Part shown: piece after piece, positions 35,561 through 44,907 of the stretch | How the letters are laid out: each line of letters starts with the position of its first letter | Numbering within the stretch: the stretch's first letter is position 1 | Source: Micropruina sp. | GTDB lineage: Bacteria > Actinomycetota > Actinomycetes > Propionibacteriales > Propionibacteriaceae | Direction: 5' to 3' | NCBI GenBank assembly: GCA_016711205.1 | Contig: JADJTM010000002.1 | Span: forward strand, 806,001 to 870,000 | Length of the DNA stretch: 64,000 nucleotides | Program-made: the position numbers and the translations under genes | Notes under the pieces: model-generated | The model's input: only the letters and a program-made list of their open reading frames with translations | Database searches by the model: none | Told to the model about the DNA's origin: nothing

Positions 35561-36160
35561 CTTCCGAGGATGGGGGTTCTCACTCCAACCCATCCGGAAG
35601 ACTTCGACGTGCCTGACGCTACCTTCGCGAGCCCTGATGTGACCACGTTCTGCCGCGTGGATGAGCTTGGTCTGGGGGGTGGTGGTCGGGCAACGCTTGG
35701 AGCCGCAGCGGGCGGTGCTCGCCTGTCGGGTCGTCGAGCGGGATCAGTGGTGTCGACGGTGCGGCTGCGAGGGCGTGGGCGTGACACGGTGGTGCGTCGG
35801 CTCGCTCATGAACCGCTCGGTTGGCGACCGACCGTGTTGGAGGTCACGATCCGCCGCTACCGCTGCACCGGCTGCGGTCACGTGTGGCGCCAGGACACCA
35901 CAAGAGCGGCCGAGCCGCGGGCGAGGTTGTCGCGGCGGGCGCTGCGGTGGGCGTTGGAAGGCCTGGTGGTGCAGCACCTGACCGTGGCCCGGATCGCTGA
36001 GGTGTCCAGGATTGTGCCGGGCTGGATGAGACCGTCGGTGCGTTCCGCACCCGCCGGCTCGATCACACCGGTTTCCCCTACGTGTATCTGGACGCCACCT
36101 ATCTGCATGTGCGCACCGAACAGGCTATGGTGGTGTCCAAAGCGGTCGTCGTTGCCAATT
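35561..36160 (+). pseudogene. Chimeric transposase remnant: ISL3-type joined to IS256-type
   Basis: From 35600 to about 36020 the translation shows the zinc-finger and N-terminal part of an ISL3-family transposase, spread over two frames: ERDQWCRRCGC, LGWRPTVLEVTIRRYRCTGCGHVWRQDT, AEPRARLSRRALRWALEGLVVQHLTVARIAEV. At about 36020 it switches to a piece of IS256-type transposase (GAFRTRRLDHTGFPYVYLDATYLHVRTEQAMVVSKAVVVA) nearly identical to part of the element at 11.7-13.1 kb. Neither element is complete, so this is deletion scar tissue. Confidence 0.85.
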
Positions 36161-36581
36161 TCGCTGCGCAAACATCCGGATCTGCCGCACGCGGCGCGGT
36201 CGACCGTGCCGATGAGGGCGCTTCGCCGTTCTACTGCAGAGCCGACGGAACGAGTGGGGCTGCCCTTTCCGTGGTGGAATCCCCGGGGGCAGCATGTGTG
36301 GGGGGTCGGGCGTCCCTGGGTTCCGCGCTTGCACGCGGTCACGGTGCGCACTTCACTCAGCGAAACCGGTGACTACCGTCCCGGGCCCATCCGGATCGGC
36401 CTCACTGATAGCGCCAACACCGGCGACCCATGGAGTTGATCGCTCGCCGAGGGGCCGCTTCGTCGCGCCAGGTTCCGTCTCGACCCGTGGCACGGCCTTG
36501 ACTGACTTTTGTGCCGTAGACACTCTATTCCACAGTTGACCCACAGCACCCTCAAGGGTCTCTCGAAGAGAGCGAGTCCCC
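36161..36581. other. Intergenic region upstream of the glycosidase cluster
   Basis: About 420 bases without a convincing gene. An open frame runs through the first half but continues from the transposase remnant and has no family resemblance. The last 100 bases likely hold the promoter of the GH27-like gene: a TTGACT box at 36499 and a small CTCTC-GAA-GAGAG hairpin just before the start. No clear operator for the downstream ROK regulator was found. Confidence 0.4.
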
Positions 36582-38432
36582 GTGGTCCCGACCTCGAGGC
36601 GCACCTTCCTCGGCGGCATGGCGGCCGCCGCTGCTAGCGCCGCCGCCGTCGTCAGCACACCCGCAGCTCAAGGCGCCGTTGAGTTATCGCCCACAAGCCG
36701 GGACGCGGTGTGGAGCAGAAGGGGGGCCGGTCCCCTGTACTGGAACACCTACGGCTACAACTTTCCGCACGACGCGCCCATCCCAGAGGCGGAGTGGCAA
36801 GCCAACATCGACTGGTTGGCCCGCGAGTACGCCCCGTTCGGGTACACCATGGCCAATACCGACGGCTGGGTGGAGTGGTCGACCAGGACGACTCCCAACG
36901 GGTACGTGATCAGCTACAACGACGAGTGGGAGCATGATTGGGCGTACTGGAAGGGTTATCTGGAACAGCGCGGCATGGAGCTCGGCGTCTACTACAACCC
37001 GTTGTGGGTCACCGAGTCGTCAATGCGGGATCGGTCCAAAAAGGTGCTTGGGCGGCCGGACGTCGCCGTCGCAGACCTGGTGGCCGACGGGGATCTCTTC
37101 TCGACCAAGGGCGCGGGACTCGGGCTCTATTGGCTCGATGTCGCGCGGCCGGGCGCGAAGGAGTACGTGCAAGGGTACGTGCGCTACTTCGCGGCGTTGG
37201 GTGTGCGCTACCTGCGGGTAGATTTCCTGTCCTGGTTCGAGAGCGGCACTGACGCTGGAATTGGCCGGGTCGGCGTCGCGCACGGTCGCGAGGCGTACGA
37301 CACCGCGCTGCGTTGGATGGACGAAGCGGCCGGCGCGGACATGATGCTCTCGCTGGTGATGCCACATCTGCACGAGGATGCGAAGCTGGAGCTGCGACAC
37401 GGGGACATGGTGCGCATCAACGCCGATGCGGACCGTGGTGGTTGGGCCCGACTCAGCGGTGGCCGCCAGAGCTACCAGTCGGTGTGGCCCAACTGGCACA
37501 ACCCGTTTTGCGGATTCACGGGTTGGTCGCATCGTGCGGGTCGGGGGCAGTTGATCCTGGATGGCGATTTCTTGATGCCCAGTACGTTCTCCACCGACGA
37601 AGAGCGCAAGACGATGATGAACCTGATGGTCATCGCAGGCTCTCCGCTGACGATCGGCGATACCCACGCCACCATTGATGGGCATGGGTGGGTATTCACG
37701 AACAGGGAGCTCTTGGAACTCAATGCGGCGGGATTGAGCGGGCGCCCCCTGTTCCTCAACGGCCGCCGGTACTGGGACGACCCCGGTTCGCGCGACACCG
37801 AACGCTGGGCTGGGCAACTGCCGGACGGCGGCTGGGCGGTGGCCCTGTTCAATCGTGGCGATACCGAGACGGTCACGAAGAGTATTGATTTCGCCGCCGA
37901 CCTTGGCTTCGACGGGGGCGCCACCGTGCGCGATCTGTGGACGCACAGTGAACAGGCCGATCAGGTCGGCATCAGCGTCTCGCTGGCTCCGCATACCTCG
38001 CGCATCTTTCGGGTGACACCGAAGACCGGTCGCCGCTTCCAGGCTGTGTTTGCCGCGTGGGGCGGTGGCGCGAACTTCAACAACAACCATCTGCATCATC
38101 GCGCGATCGGTTTCGTCGACAAGTTGGAGGCCGCGTCGGAGGCACCACAGGTGACCTTCGCGGTCAACTCGCCAACCGCCGGCATTCGTCCGATTCGGTA
38201 CCGCTACGCGAACTCGATGGGCTACCGGTCCACCATGACCGTCACCGTCCAGCGGGTCGATGGCTCAACGGTGGCCGCACCCTTTCAGGTCGGCTTTCCG
38301 CATCTGTCGGCGTGGGACGTCTGGGGCACCGTTCCCGGGGAAATCAACCTGGGCCGCGGGCTCAATCTCATCACGATCGGTCGTTCGAGCCAGGATGTCG
38401 GCGCCATCAACCTGAACTTCATCGAGGTGTGA
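36582..38432 (+). CDS. Secreted GH27-like alpha-glycosidase with C-terminal carbohydrate-binding module
   Basis: 616 residues with a twin-arginine signal (TSRRTFLGGMAAAAASAAAV). The catalytic barrel has GPLYWNTYGYN, YTMANTDGW, GMELGVYYNP and the probable nucleophile region VRYLRVDFLSW, which resemble clan GH-D enzymes. The C-terminal 130 residues (VFAAWGGGANFNNNHLHHRAIGFVDK) look like a CBM35-type module. The length and make-up recall GH27 isomaltodextranase, which would fit the alpha-glucan context, but alpha-galactosidase or another alpha-glycosidase remains possible. GTG start. It is followed six bases later by the ROK gene. Confidence 0.75.
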   Translation: MVPTSRRTFLGGMAAAAASAAAVVSTPAAQGAVELSPTSRDAVWSRRGAGPLYWNTYGYNFPHDAPIPEAEWQANIDWLAREYAPFGYTMANTDGWVEWSTRTTPNGYVISYNDEWEHDWAYWKGYLEQRGMELGVYYNPLWVTESSMRDRSKKVLGRPDVAVADLVADGDLFSTKGAGLGLYWLDVARPGAKEYVQGYVRYFAALGVRYLRVDFLSWFESGTDAGIGRVGVAHGREAYDTALRWMDEAAGADMMLSLVMPHLHEDAKLELRHGDMVRINADADRGGWARLSGGRQSYQSVWPNWHNPFCGFTGWSHRAGRGQLILDGDFLMPSTFSTDEERKTMMNLMVIAGSPLTIGDTHATIDGHGWVFTNRELLELNAAGLSGRPLFLNGRRYWDDPGSRDTERWAGQLPDGGWAVALFNRGDTETVTKSIDFAADLGFDGGATVRDLWTHSEQADQVGISVSLAPHTSRIFRVTPKTGRRFQAVFAAWGGGANFNNNHLHHRAIGFVDKLEAASEAPQVTFAVNSPTAGIRPIRYRYANSMGYRSTMTVTVQRVDGSTVAAPFQVGFPHLSAWDVWGTVPGEINLGRGLNLITIGRSSQDVGAINLNFIEV

Positions 38433-38438
38433 TCGACG

Positions 38439-39644
38439 GTGCGCGCCCGTGTTCTCGACCCCCCTGCTCGACTCCATGCCGGGATTCTGGCCGCGTTGAT
38501 GCGGTCGGGCCCCCAGTCCCGACAGCAACTCGCCCATTCGACCGGACTGGACACCTCCACCATCGCCCGGACGGTTCCTGCACTTGCCGCCGACGGATGG
38601 GTCGTGGAATCGGCCGACAGGCCCGTGACGCCAGCGCGGGGCCGGCCAGGTAAGCGGGTCAGGGTGAGAGACGCTCACCACCTGGCGGTCGGGGTGAAGA
38701 TCGGCCCCGAGAAACTGACCGGTGCGGTAACCGACATTGCCGGCGGCGTCATCGTCGCCGACAGCCTCCCACTAAGTTCTCGTGAACCCGACGGGGTGCT
38801 TGGCATGGTCGCCGAGATGGCCCAGGCGTTGACCCGACGAGGACTGGAGTTGGTCGACGCCGCCGATGCGCGCGTTATCGGGTTGGGCATCGGGGTAGGC
38901 GGCCATGTCGTCGAGGGCCGGTTGGTCGTAGATTCACACATTCTGGGCTGGCGCCAGGTCGACGTCAGTTCGACGGTTGCGCGGGCCACCGGCTTACCGA
39001 CAGTCACCTTGAACGACGTCAACGCGCTCGCTGCCGGCGAACACTGGCTCGGCGCAGGACGCCGCGTCGATGACCTCGCAGTGATCACAATCGGTCGAGG
39101 GCTGGGCTGCGGCCTGGTTCTCGGCGGCCGGCTGCATGTGGGCACGTCAGGGTCTGCCGGGGAACTGGGCCACCTGCCGTTGCTGCCGGACGGGCCTTTG
39201 TGCGGCTGCGGCAACAGGGGATGCCTGGAGGCGGTTGTATCAGACCATGCAGTCGTCGCGGCGTTGCGTGAGCGACTGCCTGGCATCGACATTCGCGACT
39301 TCCACGACATCTTGCGGCTGGCTGAGGCGGGCAATCCAGTCGTCTTGGATGGGCTGGCTCGTACCGGGGAGTTGCTGGGCCGCGCCGTGGCGTCGGTGGT
39401 GAATCTCGTGAATCCCGCGCTGGTCATCATTGCCGGTGAGATGACGAGCGGGATGGATTTCATGGAGCAGCCACTGCGACGGGCGACGGCCGACCACACG
39501 TTCTCTGCAGGCTGGTCGGAGTGCCGCTTGGTGATCGATCGCAGCGGGGATGAGCTGTGGGCGCGCGGCGCGGCTTGGCTCGCCATCAGGGCGGCAGTGC
39601 GACGACCGGCAATCCTGTCCCGACACATCGAAGTCGGCGGATGA
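38439..39644 (+). CDS. ROK-family transcriptional regulator
   Basis: 401 residues. A winged helix-turn-helix (MRSGPQSRQQLAHSTGLDTSTIARTVPALAADGWV) precedes the ROK sugar-kinase fold with the ATP-site remnant and the zinc signature ELGHLPLLPDGPLCGCGNRGCLEAVVS. Regulators of this type release DNA on binding a sugar. Co-transcription with the GH27-like gene and position ahead of GH31 and GH13 genes make it the likely controller of the cluster. Confidence 0.9.
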   Translation: MRARVLDPPARLHAGILAALMRSGPQSRQQLAHSTGLDTSTIARTVPALAADGWVVESADRPVTPARGRPGKRVRVRDAHHLAVGVKIGPEKLTGAVTDIAGGVIVADSLPLSSREPDGVLGMVAEMAQALTRRGLELVDAADARVIGLGIGVGGHVVEGRLVVDSHILGWRQVDVSSTVARATGLPTVTLNDVNALAAGEHWLGAGRRVDDLAVITIGRGLGCGLVLGGRLHVGTSGSAGELGHLPLLPDGPLCGCGNRGCLEAVVSDHAVVAALRERLPGIDIRDFHDILRLAEAGNPVVLDGLARTGELLGRAVASVVNLVNPALVIIAGEMTSGMDFMEQPLRRATADHTFSAGWSECRLVIDRSGDELWARGAAWLAIRAAVRRPAILSRHIEVGG

Positions 39645-39777
39645 GGTTCCGCCCGAGCCGGAGCAGGGCCCCGCCAGCCATCACCGTCACAGCTCGATGC
39701 ACCGCCGGCAGTCACCGTGCCAGGCATCACGCCGAGCACGCCCACCCCACAATTCCCACTCCTAGATCGGTTCGCTG

Positions 39778-42462
39778 ATGAATACTCCAGACAACCAGTC
39801 GATCACGTCAACCAAGCGCGGCGGCGCCCCCTTCGCCCGTGGCCGACTTTCCCTCCTCACTGCCGGTGTTGCACTGGCCTGCACCCTCACCGTGCCCATG
39901 TTCGCGTCCGCCGAGCCCGTCCCCACACCCGACAAAGACCTGAGCGCACAGCAGGCTCAAAAGCTGGAGAAGGAGCGTCGTGCCCAACTGGCCGCGGACG
40001 ACGCCAAGGCGCAACGGGCAACCAATCCGGGCGAGGAGGTGCCACTGGACAAATCCAACCTGCAAAACCTCAAGGTCACGAAGTCGACCGCCACCAGCGA
40101 CGGCGTCAAGCTCGAGATGGGGTCATTCGTGGGTCTGGTGCGCTTCGTCAGCGCTGATGTGGTGAAGGTCACATTGCAGGCTGCCGGACAACCCGCCTAC
40201 CAGAGCGTGGCTGTGGTGAAGAACCGGATCAACAAGGTGTCGATCAAACGCAGCAAGTCGCGCTCCACCTACACCATGAAAACCAAGGGCGTCACGGTAC
40301 GGATCAGCCTGAGCAAGTTTGGCGTCACCATGCTGGACAAGAAGGGCAACGTCATCAACGCCGACGACTCGCGCTTCGGCAGCGGCTACGAGGACGGCAA
40401 ACCCTACGTATTCAAGAAGACCGACAAGAGCGAAGCGTTCTACGGTTTCGGTGAGCAGACCAAGGGTCTCAACAAGCGCGGGGACAGCATCGGCATGTGG
40501 AACACCGACCACTACGCCTACGAGGCCGACGCCAAATATATCTACGCGTCCATCCCGTTCTTCACCGGACTGAAGAGCAACGGCGCCTACGGCATCTTCT
40601 TCGACAACACCCACCACTCGATGTGGGAGATGGCCAGCGAGTCCCCCGACTACTACTACTTCTACGCCAACGGCGGCGAACTGAACTACTACTTCATCAA
40701 CGGTCCCAAGATGGGCGACGTGCTCGACCGATACACCCAGTTGACCGGGCGCTACCAGCAGCCTCCGGAATGGTCACTGGGGTGGGAGCAAAGCCACTGG
40801 GGATACTTCCCGGGCAGCAAGATCGTCGACGTCGCCAAGGGCTACCGCGAACGGAAGATCCCGCTGGACGCGATGAACATGGACATCGACTACATGGATG
40901 GCTGGCGAGTGTTCACCTGGGGCAAGAACTGGGGTGACCAGAACAAGATCGACGATCAGCTGGAGTCGATGGGGGTGAAGACGATCGCCATCAACGACCC
41001 AGGCGTCAAGAAAGAGAGCGGCTACTGGATGTCCGACGAGGGCACGGCCAAGGGCTACTGGGCGACCAACCCCGACGGCAGCAACTACGAGGGCGCCGTC
41101 TGGCCCGGCACCGCCTACTTCCCGGACTTCAGCCGCGCCGACGTGCGCGAATGGTGGGCGAACCAGATGCCGAAGCTCACCGACAAGGGCGTGGACGGCA
41201 TCTGGCTCGACATGAACGAACCGGCCGACTTCATCGGCCCCAATCACACGCTGCCATTGGAGGTCGAGTTCAGCAACGGCACCAAGCAGCACACCGAGGT
41301 TCACAACATCTACGGGTTCTGGAACACGGTGGCCACCTACGAGGGGTTGAAGAAGGTGAAGCCGAACGAACGGGCCTTCGTGTTCAGCCGTGACATGTAC
41401 GCCGGATCGCAGCGCTACGCAGCGTTGTGGAGCGGCGACAACGTCAGCAACTGGGACCATCTGGCCCTGACTCTGCCGCTCAACATGAACGTCGGGCTGT
41501 CGGGCGTGCCGCATGTGGGCAACGACATCGGCGGGTTCGTCGGTGACACCACCCCCGAGTTGTTCGCCCGCTGGATCGAAAGCGGCTCGTTCGCGCCGTT
41601 CGCGCGCGTGCACTACGACAACAACTTCCAGCCCGATCAGCAGTGCCAGGAGCCCTGGTGCCTGGGCTCCGAGGTGGAGGACATCGCCCGCAAGTACGTC
41701 AGCCTGCGCTACAGCCTGCTGCCGTACACCAACACGGCGTTCCACAACTCGACCAGGGACGGCCGACCGGTCCAGCAGGCGCTGGTGTACCAGTTCCAGA
41801 ACGACCCGGCGGTACGCAACATCTCCGATCAGTTCATGTGGGGCGATTCGATCATGGTGGCACCAGTGGTCACCAAGGGCGCCACATCGCGGCAGGTATA
41901 CCTGCCCACGGGCAAGGACTGGATCGACTGGTGGACCGGCGAAAAGCACGCCGGCGGCCAGACCATCACCAAGGACGCGCCACTGGACGTGATGCCGATC
42001 TACGTGGCGGCCGGATCGGTCATCCCCACCCGCGAAGTGCAGCAGCACACCGGACAGAACGACTTCACCAATGTCGCTTTCAACGTGTTTCTCGGCAATG
42101 GCAAGGCCACCGGAACCCTGTACGAGGACGACGGCAAGACCGAGGCGTACAAGAAGGGCGGCTACAACACCTATCGCATCAACGTGTCGACCACAGCGAA
42201 CGGTTCGGTCTCGTTGTCGACCAAGAAGACCCATGCCGGCTACTCATCGAAGCTCAAGACCTACGACGTGGTGCTGCGCGGCGACCTGCCCGTGTTCGGC
42301 GGTGCCGCCGGAGCCAAGGTCAGTCCATCCAAGGCCTCGATCAATGCAGACGCGTCCAGCCAGGGTGTGAAGATCACCAAGGTGGACGCCAAGAAAGGCA
42401 CCGTGACCGTCCGGGTGCCGATCACTGCTGCCAACGTCACCATCGCATTTGAGAGGAAGTGA
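39778..42462 (+). CDS. Secreted GH31-family alpha-glucosidase or alpha-xylosidase-type enzyme
   Basis: 894 residues with a Sec signal peptide (RLSLLTAGVALACTLTVPMFASA). The GH31 core has FYGFGEQTKGLNKRG, IDYMDGWRVFTWG, the nucleophile motif DGIWLDMNEPADF and the acid/base region RYAALWSGDNVSNWDHL, then GVPHVGNDIGGF. A Lys-rich N-terminal extension and a C-terminal beta domain complete it. GH31 enzymes remove terminal alpha-glucosyl or alpha-xylosyl units or transfer isomaltosyl groups. The Lys-rich composition and slightly lower GC than the chromosomal genes support acquisition with the island. Confidence 0.88.
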   Translation: MNTPDNQSITSTKRGGAPFARGRLSLLTAGVALACTLTVPMFASAEPVPTPDKDLSAQQAQKLEKERRAQLAADDAKAQRATNPGEEVPLDKSNLQNLKVTKSTATSDGVKLEMGSFVGLVRFVSADVVKVTLQAAGQPAYQSVAVVKNRINKVSIKRSKSRSTYTMKTKGVTVRISLSKFGVTMLDKKGNVINADDSRFGSGYEDGKPYVFKKTDKSEAFYGFGEQTKGLNKRGDSIGMWNTDHYAYEADAKYIYASIPFFTGLKSNGAYGIFFDNTHHSMWEMASESPDYYYFYANGGELNYYFINGPKMGDVLDRYTQLTGRYQQPPEWSLGWEQSHWGYFPGSKIVDVAKGYRERKIPLDAMNMDIDYMDGWRVFTWGKNWGDQNKIDDQLESMGVKTIAINDPGVKKESGYWMSDEGTAKGYWATNPDGSNYEGAVWPGTAYFPDFSRADVREWWANQMPKLTDKGVDGIWLDMNEPADFIGPNHTLPLEVEFSNGTKQHTEVHNIYGFWNTVATYEGLKKVKPNERAFVFSRDMYAGSQRYAALWSGDNVSNWDHLALTLPLNMNVGLSGVPHVGNDIGGFVGDTTPELFARWIESGSFAPFARVHYDNNFQPDQQCQEPWCLGSEVEDIARKYVSLRYSLLPYTNTAFHNSTRDGRPVQQALVYQFQNDPAVRNISDQFMWGDSIMVAPVVTKGATSRQVYLPTGKDWIDWWTGEKHAGGQTITKDAPLDVMPIYVAAGSVIPTREVQQHTGQNDFTNVAFNVFLGNGKATGTLYEDDGKTEAYKKGGYNTYRINVSTTANGSVSLSTKKTHAGYSSKLKTYDVVLRGDLPVFGGAAGAKVSPSKASINADASSQGVKITKVDAKKGTVTVRVPITAANVTIAFERK

Positions 42463-42467
42463 CCTTC

Positions 42468-44705
42468 GTGAAAAGGTCAATCAAGCTCACCGCCGTGTGC
42501 GCCCTCACCACCGGCCTGACCCTGGCGTCCGGGCCTGGAACGGCCACAGCCGGTCCCAGTGACTTCACCGTGGCGCCGATCTCTGCAAGCCAGGCCAAAT
42601 CATTGGCTGGCAAGAGTGCACGCAATCAGGAGACGACTCTCAACATGTACTCGGTGATGACGGACCGGTTCGCCAACGGTGACCCGTCCAACGACACCGG
42701 CGGGATCTCCGGCGGACCCCTGCAGCACGGGTTCGACGCGACCAAGAAGCAGTTCTACAACGGCGGCGACATCAAGGGCCTCACCCAGAAGCTGGACTAC
42801 ATCCAAAGCCTCGGCATGAACGCGATCTGGATCACCCCGCCCTACGAGAACGACCCGGTACAGATCCTGCCCAACTACACCTCGGCGTCCTACCACGGCT
42901 ATTGGATCACCGGCTTCGACAAGATGGACAAGCATGTCGGCACGCCGGCGGAGGTGAAGGCGTTCATCGCGGCCGCCCACAAGCGCGGCATGAAGGTCAT
43001 CTTCGACGTGGTGGCCAACCACACCGCGGACGTGTTCGACTACGCCCAGAAGGAGTACACCTACCGGGGCTCCGACCAGTACCCGTACAAGGACATCAAC
43101 GGCAACACCTTCGACCCCCACCAGTACGCGGCCAGCAGCACGTTCCCGCAGATGAAGGTCGAGGACATGCCCTACACGCCGGTGCTGCGCAGTGCGTCCG
43201 ACGCCACGAAACGTTCTCCGGCCTTCCTCAACAACCCGCTCAACTATCACAACCGAGGAGACTCCACCTTCACCGGCGAGAGCTCAGTGTGGGGCGACTT
43301 CATCGGTTTGGACGACGTCTTCACCGAAAAGCCCGAGGTGGTCAAGGGCTTCAAGGACATCTTCAAGGGATACGTGAAGAACTACGGGGTCGACGGCTTC
43401 CGCATCGACACCTACAAGCACGTCAACATCGAGTTCTGGCAGCAGGTGATGCCCGACGTCGAGAAGTACGCGGCCTCCGTGGGTAAGAAGAAGTTCTACG
43501 TGTTTGGCGAGGTGGCCTCGCCCACGGCACCGGAGGTGTCGTGGTGGTCGACCAAGGGCAACAGTGGATCCATGCTCGACTTCGCCTTCCAGGGTGCGAT
43601 CCGCAAGACGCTGTCCGAGAACGCCCCAGTCTCGACCCTGGCCGACCTGTTCGCCCAGGACGACATGTACACCACGAAGAAATTCAACGCCTACAACCTC
43701 GCCACCTTCGTCAGCAACCACGACATGGGCCGCATCGCCAACATGCTGAGGATCGACAACCCGTCGCAACCGGACTGGGCTTTGCTGCGACGGCTGGCCG
43801 TTGCCAACGCGGTACTGTTCTTCTCCCGGGGCAACCCCATCGTCTATTACGGTGACGAGCAGGGCTTCGTCGGTGACGGAAACGACACGGGGGCACGCGA
43901 ATCACTGTTCGCCAGCCAGGTTCCCGAGTATGCCAACGAGAAACTCCTCGGCACCGACCGGACCGGCGCCCAGGACAACTACAGCACCACGGTGCCGATG
44001 TACCGTCAGATCCAACGGCTCGCGTCGGTGGTCAACGCCAACCCGGCCCTGAAGGACGGCGCGCAGGTCACCCGCTACGTGGACGAGGGTCAGGGCGTGT
44101 TTGCCATGAGTCGAACTGACGCCGCCAAAGGCGTCGAGTACGTCGTCGCGGTCAACAACGGCTGGAGCGACAAGCAGGTGAAGATCCCCACCTACAGCGG
44201 CGACATGGCATTCACCCAGCTCTACCCGGCCGGGAGCCAAACCCAGTACACCGACATCGACAAGAAGCTCACCGTCACCGTCCCCCATATGTCCGTGATC
44301 GTTTTCAAAGCGGCCAAGCCGGTCGCGAAGAGCAGCGCCGCACCCTCAATCACCTTGGACGGCATGACGCCCGGCGCCACCGTCACCGACCGATGGCAGA
44401 TCAAAGCCCGCACATCAAACCAGGGCGGCAGTAACGACCAGGTCACCTTCGTCGCCAAAGTCGGAAACGCGGCCTGGACCTCCATCGGCACCGACGACAA
44501 CCCCAACTGGTCGGTCTGGTTCGACCCGGCGGGCATTCCAGCGGGAACACCCGTCACGTTCCGCGCCATCGTCTCTGACAACAACGGCCACCGCCGGGTC
44601 AGCGATGGTGTCGTCCAAGTGATCGGAAACGACGCCACGATGAATGCCGACAAGGCTCCCGTCGACACGCCGAAGTCTCTACAGCCAGAGCTCCGCGGCC
44701 GCTGA
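42468..44705 (+). CDS. Secreted GH13-family alpha-amylase-type enzyme
   Basis: 745 residues with a signal peptide (KRSIKLTAVCALTTGLTLASGPGTATA). The GH13 conserved regions are DVVANHTADVF (region I), DGFRIDTYKHV with the nucleophile Asp (II), FGEVASP with the general acid Glu (III) and FVSNHDMGR (IV). The C-terminal 100 residues look like an Ig-like domain. GTG 42468 is preferred because the AGAGGA ribosome site is too near the in-frame GTG 42459. It follows the GH31 gene almost directly, so both enzymes are made together and probably act in sequence on an alpha-glucan outside the cell. Confidence 0.88.
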   Translation: MKRSIKLTAVCALTTGLTLASGPGTATAGPSDFTVAPISASQAKSLAGKSARNQETTLNMYSVMTDRFANGDPSNDTGGISGGPLQHGFDATKKQFYNGGDIKGLTQKLDYIQSLGMNAIWITPPYENDPVQILPNYTSASYHGYWITGFDKMDKHVGTPAEVKAFIAAAHKRGMKVIFDVVANHTADVFDYAQKEYTYRGSDQYPYKDINGNTFDPHQYAASSTFPQMKVEDMPYTPVLRSASDATKRSPAFLNNPLNYHNRGDSTFTGESSVWGDFIGLDDVFTEKPEVVKGFKDIFKGYVKNYGVDGFRIDTYKHVNIEFWQQVMPDVEKYAASVGKKKFYVFGEVASPTAPEVSWWSTKGNSGSMLDFAFQGAIRKTLSENAPVSTLADLFAQDDMYTTKKFNAYNLATFVSNHDMGRIANMLRIDNPSQPDWALLRRLAVANAVLFFSRGNPIVYYGDEQGFVGDGNDTGARESLFASQVPEYANEKLLGTDRTGAQDNYSTTVPMYRQIQRLASVVNANPALKDGAQVTRYVDEGQGVFAMSRTDAAKGVEYVVAVNNGWSDKQVKIPTYSGDMAFTQLYPAGSQTQYTDIDKKLTVTVPHMSVIVFKAAKPVAKSSAAPSITLDGMTPGATVTDRWQIKARTSNQGGSNDQVTFVAKVGNAAWTSIGTDDNPNWSVWFDPAGIPAGTPVTFRAIVSDNNGHRRVSDGVVQVIGNDATMNADKAPVDTPKSLQPELRGR

Positions 44706-44719
44706 CACAGCGTAAACCG

Positions 44720-44749
44720 TGGCCCGGGTCGTGCACACGACCCGGGCCA
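44720..44749. terminator. Strong intrinsic terminator of the glycosidase cluster
   Basis: TGGCCCGGGTCGTG (44720-44733) and CACGACCCGGGCCA (44736-44749) form a perfect 14-bp stem with a 2-base loop, followed by TTTGG, 15 bases after the GH13 stop. Confidence 0.85.
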
Positions 44750-44907
44750 TTTGGTACCCGCGTCGGAATGCCGCACAGCAAGGTCACAATAGGATTTACC
44801 TCCGCCCACGTCGCCCAGGATGAGATCAAGAACGAAGACCTCATCGAAGGCGTCCAACCCATACGTTGCCACAGCCCAGGACCACCCGATCTTCGCTACA
44901 AGTCGCG

